Assembly: GCA_030248195.1 (NCBI GenBank)
Contig: JASAND010027916.1
Span: 1 to 64,000 of the forward strand
Direction: 5' to 3'
DNA length: 64,000 bases
Source: Trissonchulus latispiculum
Lineage: Eukaryota; Nematoda; Enoplea; Enoplida; Ironidae
Part shown: piece after piece, positions 12,304 to 24,867 of the stretch
How positions within the stretch are numbered: the stretch's first letter is position 1
Layout: each line of letters opens with the position of its first letter
Made by a program: the position numbers and the translations under genes
The notes under the pieces: model-generated
What the model saw: only the letters and a program-made list of their open reading frames with translations
What the model was told of the DNA's origin: nothing
Databases searched by the model: none

Positions 12304-13344
12304 CTAAACCATATTGACCATGATGGCAGACCGAACCGGAATCGTAGGCAGGATTGGGGACGTGGGAGCCGAACAGGCTAACATGGATGGTCCCTCATCT
12401 GACGATTCAGACGAGAACCTGGGTCTGGACAGCACGTGGCCAGATCGATCACCAACGTTCAAGGCCAAAGGACGCCGCAATGGTCGAGATAACGGTGAGG
12501 AGTAGAGCAACGGAGTACTAAGTCTATGCCGACCTGGCTGACGGTTGCTCAAAGAGTGAGAGTTGACAGTCATGACAAAAGGTGCTCCAATCTGCCGTTG
12601 GAACCGAGAGAATGCTCCCCGGTACGCCGACAGTGGCATACGTACAGTCAGCGAAGTATCATACACCGGACGAATGTGGGTTGTCGGTCCCAAATTAGCC
12701 CCAAAGGGCGGGTTTTGGACCACCGGTGGGTTGACCGTCGACCAGCGACCTCCACAGTCAGTTGAGTCCCAGGACAAACGATGTTCGCCCGAGGGAGTTC
12801 AATTGTTTGTAATGGTCAAATCGGCCAAAAATGGATCAAATGAAAAGTTTAGATCCAGGTTCGGCATTCCAGGGTTCTGGGACACCGCCCGGACCAATTG
12901 TCGACCTTGATCAAAAAGTTCACCCGGTTCCAGGTTACCAACGGACAGGAAAGTAGGTTTCGGGGACAGACGTAAGGAGTTTGACGCTTCGGTCATAAGA
13001 GCGTCATGGAAAATTACAGTCTGGTCCCCGGGGCTCTGTTGGAAGCCAGGTCCGGAGGGACTAGTTGACAGTCAGGTTCCAGGTCAAGGGAGGTAGTGGA
13101 CGCTCCAGAATGACGTGATGATGACGACTAGGCCCAGCCTGAGCAGAAGACTGGGCAATGGATGAATCAGAATGAAACACGTTTGCAGCTTCTTGCCCGT
13201 TCCGGGCTCTTTCTTCATCTTCTGAGTAGGGACAGTACCAAACTCCGATGATCCATCTGATGCATCTGACGGACGATGTTCTTCGGTAGATTCTTCTTCA
13301 TGATTCTGAGCTATTTTGGTCGTCAAGACCTGCTTTGAAGGCAA
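12304..13344 (-). pseudogene. Gag-position open frame of the gypsy element
   Basis: Minus-strand coding tract just upstream of pol. 13344-13084 encodes an acidic, Glu/Ser-rich segment (EEESTEEHRPSDASDGSSEF). 12996-12304 is one frame interrupted by a single stop at 12799-12801 and encodes a Pro/Ser/Arg-rich segment of about 230 residues. No zinc knuckle or major homology region can be pointed to, so Gag is inferred from position alone. It ends at the same place where the reverse transcriptase was deleted. Confidence 0.4.
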
Positions 13345-14096
13345 CGAATCTGCTCGGGGCGCCCCTTACTTACTTGTTTGGAGGGCGCCCCGTGAACAGA
13401 ATTAGACTTATGTCGCATGGACGGACAACTTACACAGGTAGAGTCACACGTTCCGTGTCTTCTTGTCTTGTAGTGTCATGCCGCAAGGCCTTTTCCTGGA
13501 GACGTTTTGAACACCCGACGTTCAGTGATATTCTCCATAAAAAAGTTCTTCTGAGCTCTACCCAAATTTGAAAAAGAAAATTATTGATATTAAAGTATAT
13601 GAAGAAATTTAATTATTGTAAAATTAGGGCCAAGTTAACCTGAAAGAGAAAATAAAATTAACCAGGTACAAAAGTGAAAATAGTTAAAATAACACAAGAG
13701 AGACAATTATTGTAAAAGTTAAAATAAACGTAAACTGGAGAAAACTATACCTATCCTAAAGTCCCAGAAAAATGCCCCTATACTATCTCAACGTATACCC
13801 CAATTATAAAGAAAAAATAGCCTAACACAAGCAGACTAATGTTAGACGTACGTACTCTAGCCACACACTCCGCCTAACTAAACAAACACAGGCCTAACAG
13901 AATTGAAAAAAGGTCACTGGCCGTTAAGACTTGGTGTGTCTGACACGCTCTGAACACTTAAAGGGGGGGAAATCAATAAAGTACGTATGAGGCCAAAACT
14001 TACACCCCTGCAAAAGTCAGGCGCTTTAGACTTGCCGTTTAAGGCTTAGGGAAAATCGTAGATAGGCACGTAGATACTTTGGTGGCGCAAATCAAA
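13345..14096. other. Probable retroelement leader region
   Basis: Non-coding A-rich sequence between the Gag-position frame and the LTR at 14276. A short GC hairpin (cggggcgccc/gggcgccccg) lies at about 13355-13392. Confidence 0.4.
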
Positions 14097-14235
14097 CGAA
14101 CGCTAAGGTTCTGTCTCTTCAATTGATGAGATCAGATCTGGTCAGGAAATTCAGATTCAGAACCCAGGTAAGTCCAGGAAATCAAGTTCCAGGCGAACGC
14201 AAGGTTCTGTTTCTTCAAATGATGAGATCAAATCA
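14097..14235. repeat. Direct repeat pair next to the LTR
   Basis: Two copies of a phrase of about 45 bases (gaacgc-aaggttctgtttcttcaa-tgatgagatca) start at about 14097 and 14193. They lie just inside the LTR, probably in the untranslated leader. Confidence 0.7.
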
Positions 14236-14275
14236 AAGATCAGAGCAGAATAGGCTCGTTCTCCTGGCAGACTAA

Positions 14276-14668
14276 TGTAGCGGAAATGCCGAAGAAACAG
14301 TGCAAGCCACAACTAGAATTGCGCCCACAATGGATAACACACCTGGCTTGGGGAGTGCCAGCCCTGGGGAAGCCTCGCCAATAGATTGTAAGTCAATGAA
14401 TTACTACGTATGCTACCTAGACTAACCCTAACTAGCCCTAGTTGGAAAGATACAAAGAATATTATGCAATATTATATAGGCGCAAGGCCGGTACACTAAG
14501 CTAACACACATGCACAGTAAATATAGGCCCGCTGGCCAACGTAACTGCAGGAGCGGAGTGGGTTGCAAGCGGGGGCAGCGCAGAGAATAGTTGGGAGGCC
14601 CGGATATTCGGCAAGACAGAAAAGTAACAACAGTGGATATTTGTAAGAGAATATGTATATTCCCTGCA
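14276..14668 (-). mobile_element. LTR, copy 1 (probable 5' LTR of the gypsy element)
   Basis: Begins TGTAGCGGAAATGCCG and ends TATTCCCTGCA, so it has TG...CA ends, and it closely matches 24868-25495. No target duplication flanks it (CTAA left, TCTA right), as expected if the left side joins retroelement interior. That would make it the 5' LTR of the minus-strand element. I could not find a convincing primer-binding site next to it. Confidence 0.7.
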
Positions 14669-15309
14669 TCTATTAGCATTCTAACACCCTCCGCGCAATC
14701 CCACTTCAAAAATTCGACGTCTCCCTTTAGGGTGGTTTTTGCCGATTTTTGACAGTTCGACAGTTGCTGCACAGCTATGATTATATTCATTCGAAGGATC
14801 TTGTTGAGCTCTACATTTTTGCTTTTTGAAGCACCTTTCTAGCGTTTCCCTATCGTGATATATAATCGATTTTCCTATTTTGGCGTTGAAAACTTGTCAT
14901 TTTTGCAGGAATCAAATAATCCGCCATTTCTTGTGCTAACGAAGCCGTAAAGTTAAACTAAGGTTGTCAATTTGAAGGTCTTGTCGAGTCCAATTATCTG
15001 CGTCATTATAATCTTCTAACTGCTATCCCGTACGCTGCTATCATAAAACATGTAGTTATATATTGCAAAAACCTGACGAAATTTTTTCCAGCGATTGTGG
15101 AGCAATAAGCAAGCAAGAAAGTATGCAAGCTAGAGGGTTGTGACTTACTAGACGTGTTTTACACAAAAAATACCCAGGGACCCTTTTTAATTGCCCCGAT
15201 TTCTGCTTTCTAGCTAAAGTGGTCGCTTGCCAAAGTTGGGAAAAGTAGGCAAAATCCAGGTTGCGCATACATTTTAGCTAATTTCTTTATAACGAAAAGC
15301 GGTTTCATA
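14669..15309. other. No gene recognised
   Basis: AT-rich, with only short chance frames such as 15056-15268. Confidence 0.5.
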
Positions 15310-15575
15310 ATAATTAAAATTGGATCTTCAGCTATTTGATAGTGGAATCGAATGATGTGGCCGATGCCTCACGAAAACATTTACTTTAGTTTGAAAAAAT
15401 CTGAAAAACTAAATTACTTCGAAAATGCAGTAAAATAATTTCCGAGAACTAAAGTTCTGTATTCATTAGAAAGAGCAATGTTAATCAGCATTTTGATATA
15501 AACATGGCTTCTTAACTCCAATGAATGAATGAGTAATAAGGGTTCAAAGTTTATGTCTCCAAAAGGAATCACCGT
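15310..15575 (-). repeat. Dispersed repeat, copy 2 (inverted)
   Basis: The reverse complement aligns with 5963-6225, including tgattccttttg, actttgaac, actcattcatt, tatatcaaaatg and aagtaaat blocks. The copies are clearly diverged. Confidence 0.7.
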
Positions 15576-16232
15576 AGGAGAGTAGGCAGTATTCCACTAG
15601 GCATAAGTGGAATAAACCTTCGAAACATCTGGACTTGTTACAAACATGACTCATCTTTACAGTCAGTCGGATCGGGAGTGTTCTTTCGTGTGGAGTGGCT
15701 GGCTATGCACAAACTTTTGAGGTCCGCTATTTCTACTGGATTTTCGGGGTTGCCCATAACTTTGATTTCAGTTTAATTGACTTTCGCCTAACCTCTTCTA
15801 CTTTTAATCCATTTTACATAACCTTCAAATCAGTCTTCCTTAGCCCCCTCCCCTTTTCCGACGTTCAATCCTCTGTTTCTTTCCGTTCCATCCGTCTCCC
15901 CTCCATTCCTCCCTTTATTTGCTTTATTGTGCAACTACCCACTCGTTTCCCCTATTTTATCATGTGTTAGTAACTTGTAAGTTAGCATTCCTTACTTTTC
16001 CTTCTTTGCTAATTTTTTATAAACCTTTTCAGCTTTTCTAATTAGTTTTAACTTATTTTTAATTTAGTTAGGCGTGCCATCGTGTTAGGTAGGTACCCTG
16101 GAGATAGACCGGAACACATTCTGAGTGTACCTGTGGTAATTTTCCCATCATTTTTTTCTTAACTCCCAGCAGCCCGGCGTCCCCCAAAAACTATACTCCC
16201 GCTTCCCTGGCGAGGCTCGTCCAGGTATTTAA
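15576..16232. other. No gene recognised
   Basis: Pyrimidine-rich on the plus strand (15800-16060). The frame 15695-15970 reflects that composition. Confidence 0.5.
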
Positions 16233-17074
16233 GGTGCTGGTTTGGGTATTTGCAGCAAATTTTGAAAGACTGTAATTTGCTCAATTTTTGGAGTTCAAGA
16301 ATAATTTTTATATCATTTTAAAGCTTAGAATGTGCTTGTTACAACTAGGTACAGTATAACTGTCTCATTTCAGCTCTTCGGCTTGAACAACATAATATTT
16401 GAATAACGACTTGCAATAACATGAAAACAATTTTTGAACTTGGATTTCTCGAAGTGTGGGAAAACTCAGGAAAAGCGATCAGTTCAGGCTTCAAAAGAAA
16501 CGTCTTCCCGAGGGCTATTTTTTCTGAAATTGTTTAACGAGTAAAGAAGCTCAAGATTTTGAGGAAAACGTAAATTTGGTCCGATCTAGTTGCGATTTTC
16601 AAAATGTCACATTTTCGCTGCTGTGCGCCGGCAGAGATACCGCAGAGAGCTCTCCTTTGGGCGTAAGATGTCCTTTAGGACCACAAATATGGACAATACT
16701 TGACCGACGGACCAGAGCTGTTGAAGCTGTCGAAATCTTACAATATTTGATTTTTCGAAAAATGGCCGGTTTTGGACCTCGGAAATCAATTTTCGCTGTT
16801 ATCTCTTAAACCTTAAGGAATCGAAGAAAACTCTCAAGAGCAAAGTTGTAGGTCTTGGTGAGAGGATTCGAATGACTATAAGTTCACCCATGTAGGGTGG
16901 TCACAGTGCAAGTTATGGCGGAATAAAGCTAATTTCTCCAAAACTCACATTTTCAAGCCGCGACTTTTCTAACATGTTTTATAGGGTAAATAATGTAATT
17001 GTAGCAAATTTGAATACATTTCAACGTCAATTGCGCTTTTGAAGCCCAAATATCCACGAACCCGAACCAGCACC
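16233..17074. mobile_element. TTAA-flanked non-autonomous element
   Basis: An 842-base non-coding element with inverted ends GGTGCTGGTTTGGGT / GGTGCTGGTTCGGGT, flanked on both sides by TTAA (16229-16232 and 17075-17078), the piggyBac target. Outside TTAA the sequences gtccaggt and acctggac are also complementary, so the true ends could lie slightly further out. Another end of this type sits near 62830 (cgaacccgaaccagcacctcttaa). Confidence 0.7.
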
Positions 17075-17078
17075 TTAA

Positions 17079-18341
17079 AGAGCCACCTGGACAGAAATCT
17101 CCTGAGCAGTCTGGCATTGTGTTACATTTGCGCTAGTCCTAGTTATGAAGGTGGTTCAGTGGTTCAACTCCCAGGCCTCTTCATAACGCAAGTACTCTTT
17201 TGCACTAAGCTAAGCAGCAAGTCTGCAACACTAATGGCCTTCTTTGTATCCAAATTGAAAACCTTTCATGCTGAAACTTGTAAGATGTCGCTTGCCAAAA
17301 CTGTTAAGGTAGTAATTTTGCTAAATATTGTGGCAAGATGGCTATCTCACTAAAATTACAACATGATAACCAACTTGCCAGAATCTTAGCGAGGTTATAA
17401 AGTAGTTATCTTGCCAATTTTAAAAACTTGCCACGACATGTACACGACATGAACACGCAGCACGTTTTTCTGTACATTGTCTGTGAATAAGATGGCGACA
17501 GCAACACATTCAACACTTGATACTGTTCTGGGAATCGCAGCTGATTACAACATGGCAAGCCATATCACTCCTAGGAATAGTCCTTGTTATGAAGAATATT
17601 GAAACCACATAAAATATAATTATCTACTGTATAAAGAATCTTTGTGCATGTATGTGATCTGATCCAGTTATCTATGTGCATCATACATTACATAGCTACC
17701 AGCATTCAATGCAGTCTATGTTAGATTAACAGTTCCAACTATTCTCAAATCTAACAGTCCTATCAAGTCAGATTTATTATAAATTAGTAAGCATTTATTA
17801 CTTGCCCATGCCGGGAATGACTTGACAATGACACTCAGACTACTACAGCTTATTTTCAAACTTTTAGCATTTATATGTATGTATTATTTGAAATTGTTTA
17901 GTTAAGTAATCAAGGAGCGAATGACTGGGAGGCCTTTAAGCTTATGTTTCTATATGTATTGCAATCAATGGACCATCCTATAATCTTTCCTTACGAAGTC
18001 AAATTTGAAGATTTAGTACCTCAATGCCAATTTCATAACTTGCCGTGCAACAGGTTAGATTCTATTGATTTAAATTACCTTATGATGAAGTTAATTTCTA
18101 AGTTAGTTTAGTTAGTTAGTTAGTTATTTTCTAAATTAATTTCTAAGTTAATAGAATTTCTATTATAATTTCACATTATGTAATGAAACGACTGAGATTC
18201 AGGCTCCAAAATCACTCTAATCTGTTCTGACGATGATCCGTGTGGCTCTCACCTAACAAGGCTCTTTTGGGGTAGCAACCGCTTCAAGTACATGGAAGGT
18301 CGGCACGCTTACTAGGTCTAAATGTTCTTCGTGGCGTTTCA
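17079..18341. other. No gene recognised
   Basis: AT-rich. The frame 17039-17353 runs out of the preceding element. Short ttagttagttag runs lie near 18105-18125. Confidence 0.5.
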
Positions 18342-19790
18342 TATCTAAGAATAGATGATTGGCCTTTACTTGCCACGGCTGCTAAATTTTGGGTCGCGAC
18401 GTTTCGCCCATTTTTATCTATGGGCGTCTTTAGGCTGGTAGCCCTTAAGGGAGGGCTACTAAGAGTTTGCCTCGACTTTGTCCCATTGGCCTACTTTTTG
18501 TCGAGGATATAGAGCATCGGTGTGGTCAAAAAATATCGGGTACTGAGATCTTATCTGCCTTCCAGCCATGTGCAGCCGTCGGGTTAATGTGCTCGACCCC
18601 CCCTTTTTCACAACTACCAGCATAATTAATTAAAAATTTCTACTGACTGCTAGGCCCAAGCTTCAAACTTGCCATTTGTCAATATAATTTGGCACATATG
18701 CCCCTACCTACAGAAAAATACTAGACGTCTGTATCTTATCTGCATCTAAGGGAATTACTCTTCAAAGTTGAAGTTTCGGCAAAAATTTAAAAATTTTTGG
18801 CTAACGAAAGTAAAATTTTACTACTGGTGCGAGCTATAAGGCTGTAATTTGGCATAATAGGAGGCTCTATAGATGTACTCATTTGTGCCAAAGAAATTCT
18901 GCTGCGTAAAAAAATTTTGATGTCAACTTAAATTTTCAAAGATTGCCAAAAACGCCTTTTTGGGCAATAGTATATATATATACCCCAGAAATCGATAAAA
19001 TCTAATTTTTTGAAAATAAAATTTTTTGAGATATTTGAACTCAGCGAGGTCGAAAACACAGCCACAAAAGATTTCAGCTTGATTAGTGAAGGTTTGCGAC
19101 TTCTATGGATGCAGAAAGGCTCTATACAGGATCCGACAGACTGAAAGTGGCGGTTTCGGCGATTTTTGGAGATTAAAGTTGACATAAAAAATTTTTCACG
19201 CGGCAGAATTTCATGCCATTTGGTACAAATGAGTAGTTCTAGAGGGCCTCCTTTTATGCCAAATTACAGCCTTATAGCTCGCACCAGTAATAAAATTTTC
19301 CCTTCGTTAGCCAAAATTTTTTAAATTTTTGCCGAAACATCAACGTTGAAGAGTAATTCCCATAGATGCAGCTAAGACACAGACGTCTAGTATTTTTCTG
19401 CCGGTAGGGACATATGTGCCAAATCATATTGACAAATGGCAACTTTGAAGCTTGGGCATAGCAGTCAGTAGAAATTTTTAATTAATTATACTGGTAGTTG
19501 TGAAAAAGGGGGTTCGGGCACATAAACGCGACGGCTGCACATGGCTGGAAGGCAGCTAAGATTTTTTTAATCCCGAGTAAATCACGCCTTGTTAGTACTA
19601 TATATCTTTTATTACATAGACGTGATTTGCCCCGCGGCCGCCCAACCCCAATGCCGCGTCCACATACAACAGGTACACGGCGATGCTGATGCATGCAAGC
19701 GGATGGACAGGACGTGACAGGATTAGTAGACAATTAGATATAAAAGCAGCCGTGGCAAGTAAAGGCCAATCAATCATCTACTCTTAGATA
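18342..19790. mobile_element. Large foldback element, 1.45 kb
   Basis: Outer inverted repeats (tatctaagaatagatgattgg...cctttacttgccacggctgct at 18342; its complement ends at 19790) enclose a second, much longer inverted repeat. About 18515-18945 pairs with about 19155-19590, roughly 430 bases per arm, including the phrase aattaattaaaaatttctactgactgct. The central loop is about 200 bases. No coding capacity. It is of MITE or Foldback type; no target duplication was identified. Confidence 0.85.
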
Positions 19791-21410
19791 GGATTGGTAA
19801 ACTTAGACACTGGATCCTCAAAAGGTGATGTGTCCAAAATTGAGGATTCCCTGTAGCCCACCTGGATACGGGTCTTTGTCGTGAGTCCGTTTGACGATGA
19901 CAGGCTTCCAATGAAAATTGTTTGCAAGCGGTCGACACTTGCGGATGGTATGGCTGGTTTCAATTTCAGATCACAACAGTGAGTTCTAATGTTTGCCTCT
20001 TGATTATCAAATCAAGACTGATGATCAATCAGTTCTTTGGCAATCACAGGGGTCCAATTCCGTTAACTTACTTACTGGGGAAAAAGTCCAAATTCAATGT
20101 CTTTGTCAGGAATCAGTGCCCTAGTTAGTTAATATACCTGATAGGAGGCACTTCAATTTATTAATAAACAATAAAACTCTGGATAAAATATTAATTATTA
20201 TATATTGATATAAGTAAAGATAAAGATACTGCGTATAATATGCGATGCAAGGTATAAAGTATAGTCCAACAGCAAACAACCAAACAACACAAGGTTTGCC
20301 AGAGTTGCCAGTATGTTACTGTTACTGTTAAGATTAGGGACGAAGATTTGATATTTCAACTCAGTTCAACTACTTCTTCTTCTTCTTTTGATTGTTATTA
20401 ACTCACTCTATCACTAAACTCTGTGTGGTCCTTATGTGCTGCTAATTAACTCAATATTTTAGGGTCGTAGCAAAAGGATCCTCTAGCTTAGACTCAGAGG
20501 TTAAGTCCCCGCTTAATATTCCCGAATTCTACATAAAACCCTTTTTTGGCCAAAAAGGCCTTAATTAAAAATACAACTCTGGTGGTCATAGCTTGACCGG
20601 AAACGTAAGACAAAACAAAGAAGAAATAAAACAAAAAAGGAAGGCCAACAAGCCTTGATAATAAGAGAGTTCCGGTTGTATAAAAAATAAGAAACAACTG
20701 CTGGGGCAATTCTCAAGACCTCCATCAAACAGGAGGGTTTGCATGAGCTGCACCGTGTTAAAATAATAAAATAAAATTGGCTCAAAGGCCCAACATGCTA
20801 GATAAATAAAAATTTGGCCTAAAAGGCCGAAAATACTGGCTAAAAATTAGGCTAAATAGCACTCAAAAGTACATATAAAAATTGGCCCAATGCCTCATAA
20901 AAACGTGGCTCGAAGGCCTCAAAAAACATAAAAAGTTGCCTAAAAGGGACGAATTGTCCTGGAATTGGCCGGGTGTAACAAACCCATTTGGCCCCTGAAA
21001 ATGAGTGATCGTGCTAAAAAATCTCAATTCCTTGCTGAGCAAGGAATTTTATTGATGCGGGCCGCGGGCCGGCCCTGTGCGGGCCAAAAATCTGAGCGCG
21101 GGCTGCGGGGCGGGTGCGGGCCGCAAATTTCGGCCCGCGTCCAACACTGCCTTGCTCTGGCCAGTGTGGGCCAGAGAAAGTTCCCTAAGCGTCCTAACCA
21201 CGAGAGGTGCGCTGAAATTCCCCATTCCACAACAATAGCAATCTACGGAGAACGCACCGGGGGAGAGGAAAGCGACTATTCTTCGTCGCACTCAAACGAA
21301 CATTGATTGAAATTAAAATTTTTTGGGCCGAGTTGACAGTCTTTGCTGACATCTCGGTGACAGGTCATTAGCGAAGATTGGAGCGGATTGCCTCTTTGAT
21401 TTTAAGGCAA
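19791..21410. other. No gene recognised
   Basis: Contains a run of short aaggcctt-type phrases (20540-20960) and a GC-rich block (21055-21150) with repeated gcgggccgcgggcc phrases that looks like an old repeat edge. Open frames here are composition artefacts. Confidence 0.5.
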
Positions 21411-21444
21411 AGCTTCTAGAAAGTTCTACAACTTTCTAGAAGCT
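21411..21444. repeat. Perfect 15-base palindrome with heat-shock-element spacing
   Basis: AGCTTCTAGAAAGTT, a 4-base loop, then its exact complement. It contains TTCTAGAA on each arm, i.e. inverted GAA units with the spacing of heat-shock elements. It may be only a hairpin. Confidence 0.6.
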
Positions 21445-23021
21445 CGCCACCTTTAGCATTGGCCATCCTGAGGCGTGCCGGGTCAGCCGGCCGCTGGGGG
21501 TGGAAATTAATGAAATTTGAAAAATATTACAATCCAACTGACCCTTTTTGATAAATTTTGGGTGCTGAAACTTGGCGAAACTTTGCGAAATTTTCGTTAA
21601 CACATAAACATAACCAAAGGGGTAAATTCGCAAATTTAGACACTTCTTTTAGAATATTAGACAAATTACGCTATTTTCCAATAATTAAAAATTAGTTTCT
21701 AATATACTAAGTACTTAACTACACCTATCTATCCACTTTTTGTTATAGCTTTGTTATTAAGGAGAGAGGACGGCACTCTTTAAGTTGTGAAGTAGGCAAA
21801 AGTGTATACTAGTTCTCTCTTTTTCTCTCTGCTGGCCTTAGTCCGACCAAAAGTTCAAGCGAGGGCAAATGTTTGAGAACTATAGAATGGAGAAACAACA
21901 ACGCACCTGGTCCTGTGTAGTCTGGGAGGTAAACAACCTTCCAGCCAACAAAAAAGGTTTAACTTAAGTCAAAGGTAAAGAAAAAGTACCTTAAAGTAAA
22001 GTCAAAAGTAAAAAAATCGTATAACAACATTTTTCCTTGTACTTTCTTAATTTTGGGAGCTAGAATGTTGGGTTTGGACTTTTAGAATCAGCATCAAATT
22101 GCCTTTCTTATTAACCCAAGTTATATTACCGAACAAAGTTACGAAAATTAATCAATTATTACCTAATTAGGTCTAATTACCACTAATTAATAGCAATCAT
22201 CACTATCTAACTACGTACCTAGCTACTTAACACTTAATAATTGAACCATCTTTCAATAGTTGTCATTTTTGACGTAAATCATCATTTATGGGAGAATACA
22301 GAGTTACTTGGTTTCATAAAGTCGTAAATCCTATACTTTTGGTTGACAATCTCCTGTTTGTATTTGACTTGTCGATGGTGGGTATGCAAAGTGACGTAAT
22401 GAGGTTATATTTCAACTAAACTTGAGTAACTACTCATTATTCGGACCTGGAATTTACCAGATTATTATCTTTTCCTTATATTTCACTGACACAGGGAGTG
22501 ACAACTCCGATTATTGGGGATTTGGTGACCGAATGACCGTTTACCAGCTAATCTGGAGTTAATTCTGCGAATAAATCGTATATTAATTAAATTGCAGCTA
22601 TTGCTTTAACTAGGATTCCTTCACTAAATTAATTTCGAGCACTTGGCAGTTCTAGCTTGACAATTAATAATTTAACAAGATAATTACTGCTTGGATGTTC
22701 AATATTACACAATTCCAACATTAATGATCGATAATCTTCTTCATAATTTTATGATATAAAGCATCCCTCTCAAATATGGGTTAAGCTTGATTAATTTTGA
22801 TCATTTTCACTCTAGATCTTATTCTTTCCATTACAAATATTTTAAATGCGTTAGCTTTGTCTTAACAATTTTTAAAGTTACGGCCCTGAGTTTAGTGCTT
22901 CTCTAACACATAAAAAGTTAGGTATCGTATCATATTTTTGAATTTATAGCTAAATTGTCAAGTAAATGCATACTGCAAATGCAGTTTTGATTAATAACAC
23001 TTCACTTCGACGTTGAACATT
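21445..23021. other. No gene recognised
   Basis: AT-rich and featureless apart from short A/T tracts. Confidence 0.55.
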
Positions 23022-23038
23022 AATTAAAGAGCAACATC
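23022..23038. repeat. Target-site duplication of the LINE (left)
   Basis: AATTAAAGAGCAACATC, repeated exactly at 24162-24178. Confidence 0.95.
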
Positions 23039-24161
23039 CAGGCCTCCTGGCGGGAGGAGGGCCGGTCTCTAACAGTGCTGGCCTCCACCGACAGCCTGGC
23101 CAAGGAAAAAATAGCCACAGTCAGCCCGTTTCCGCCCTGGGAAGCCCCATCCGGGCTGGAAATTGTGTCTGAGATCTACGGCATCTCCAGAAGAGACCCC
23201 CCAGAGAAGAAGAAATCTGCTACGGAAAGTATCCTGGATCGCCTGACCCCGGCCGATATCGAAATCTACACTGATGGATCAGCCCAAGAAGGAACCAGAA
23301 ACGGAGGAAGCGGCGTCTATATTCTTCACCATCGGCTGGGTCTCACCCGGAACATAATCGAACCAGCTGGTCTGGTCACCTCGAGCTACGGAGCTGAGCT
23401 CCGGGCGATGGACCGCGCCCTGGAATGGATTGACGCGACGGCATCCGCTGAAGATCAAATCATCAGAATTTTTTTCGGATTCCCAATCGCTGACCAGGAA
23501 GCTGTCCTCTGGTCCTGCCAAATCAACTACCTATAAGGAGTTTACCATCTGGCGCCGCATAAAGTCCATCCTGAACTGTCAACCACGAACCCTCCAAATC
23601 CACTGGCTGCCCGGCCATTCGGGCATACACGGCAACGAAATCGCTGACACGCTCGCTGGCCTTGGCTCAAATCTGGATCAGGCTGCTACTCCGGTAGATT
23701 TCAGAGCAGTGAAATCCCTAATTTCTAGACATTTCACTAGCACCTGGCAATCCGGTTTATCCTCGGACAGACTAGACCTGCTTCGAATCCCCCGCAACCC
23801 TGACCCGAAGGAGACTGGACTATCCAGGGCTGACAGGTCAGTCCTGTCCCAACTTCGTGTCGGGGGCTTCTCTCCAATCCTAAACTGGTACCTCCATAGG
23901 ATTGGAGCCCTTGATTCCCCCTCATGTGCCCACTGCCCTGACCAGGAAGACACACTGTCGCATGCCCTACTCTACTGCCCACAATCAGACCGCCCACGCC
24001 TGTCCCACTTGGGTCCTAACCCTAGCCTTGCGGTCCTCTGGGAAAAGCCTCGGGAGGTCCTTGCCTTTCTCAGAGAATGCGGCCGCCTCCGTCCTGGAGG
24101 TGTCCGGGCCGATTGAATCTGTATTCAGGTGGCTGGAAGCATCAACAACAACAACAACAAC
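23039..24161 (+). mobile_element. 5'-truncated non-LTR retrotransposon (LINE) with RNase H
   Basis: A 1.12-kb 3' fragment bounded by an exact 17-base target duplication and ending in a (CAA)n tail (24143-24161), the signature of target-primed reverse transcription. It contains only the C-terminal part of ORF2. Truncation at 23039 removed the endonuclease and reverse transcriptase. Confidence 0.95.
23075..24116 (+). pseudogene. LINE ORF2 C-terminus: RNase H and zinc-knuckle domain
   Basis: RNase H begins at IEIYTDGSAQEG (about 23260, first catalytic Asp) and continues with SSYGAELRAMDRALEW (catalytic Glu). The next catalytic Asp, in FSDSQSL, lies in the neighbouring frame because a T-run near 23468-23474 carries one extra base. 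The domain ends at WLPGHSGIHGNEIAD (about 23606-23650). After it comes a CxxC...H...C motif (CAHCPDQEDTLSHALLYC, about 23927-23982), typical of I/R1/LOA-type ORF2 C-termini. The single frameshift in a homopolymer could be a sequencing error, but truncation makes the copy inactive anyway. Confidence 0.92.
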
Positions 24162-24178
24162 AATTAAAGAGCAACATC
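24162..24178. repeat. Target-site duplication of the LINE (right)
   Basis: AATTAAAGAGCAACATC directly after the (CAA)n tail; identical to 23022-23038. Confidence 0.95.
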
Positions 24179-24867
24179 AGTCTTGACGCATGTATTTTTC
24201 TGACCTGCAAGGACTGTTTCTCTGTTAAAAAGCATCCAAAACTGCTTAGATAATGAAGTGAGTGACTTGGTTCCACTGCTTTCTGATTGTTAGAAAATTG
24301 TTCAGCTCGCAAATTGTCTCCAGGAAACTTTTCGTGTGTATACTCATAAAAATCCCACAGTTATCGCCTTGAGAACACCCGTGACGATGGGTAGGAGCAT
24401 ACTTGCGCCGGAAGGAGGGAAGCCGTGGTATCCGCCCTCCCCAGTACGGGCTGAGCTTCCTCGCTTTATTCTGATTTTGAGCAACACTTTGGCACAAATC
24501 GAGAGCCGCGTTTTGCGGAGGCATCCCGCTAATTCCACACCTCAATGATGGACTATATATGCCTTGATAGTAAGACAGGAAGCTGGAATAACATATATTT
24601 AAGCGTATGTTGGGATGACATTACGTTACGTGAAACTGTCATAAATGATAGACACTTTTTGTGTTTGCTGAAGTAACCAGTTTTGATCACGATACATCGC
24701 CATACACTTCACATTTTACAATTAAATACTGTGGCATTCTAGATATGATGTTAAAATTTGCAGTAGAAGCTAAAATTAATTTATTTATTATGCGAAAAAT
24801 TAGCCATTACGGTCTGCGGTTGTAAAACAATCATTCAAGGTAATCATTACTTCTGGGTAGTTACGTC
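24179..24867. other. No gene recognised
   Basis: Moderately GC-rich around 24370-24540, where overlapping frames on both strands suggest an old repeat rather than a gene. Confidence 0.45.

Noticed and set aside
23678..23997. Minus-strand frames opposite the LINE RNase H
   Set aside because: Antisense shadows; the plus strand has clear RNase H motifs.
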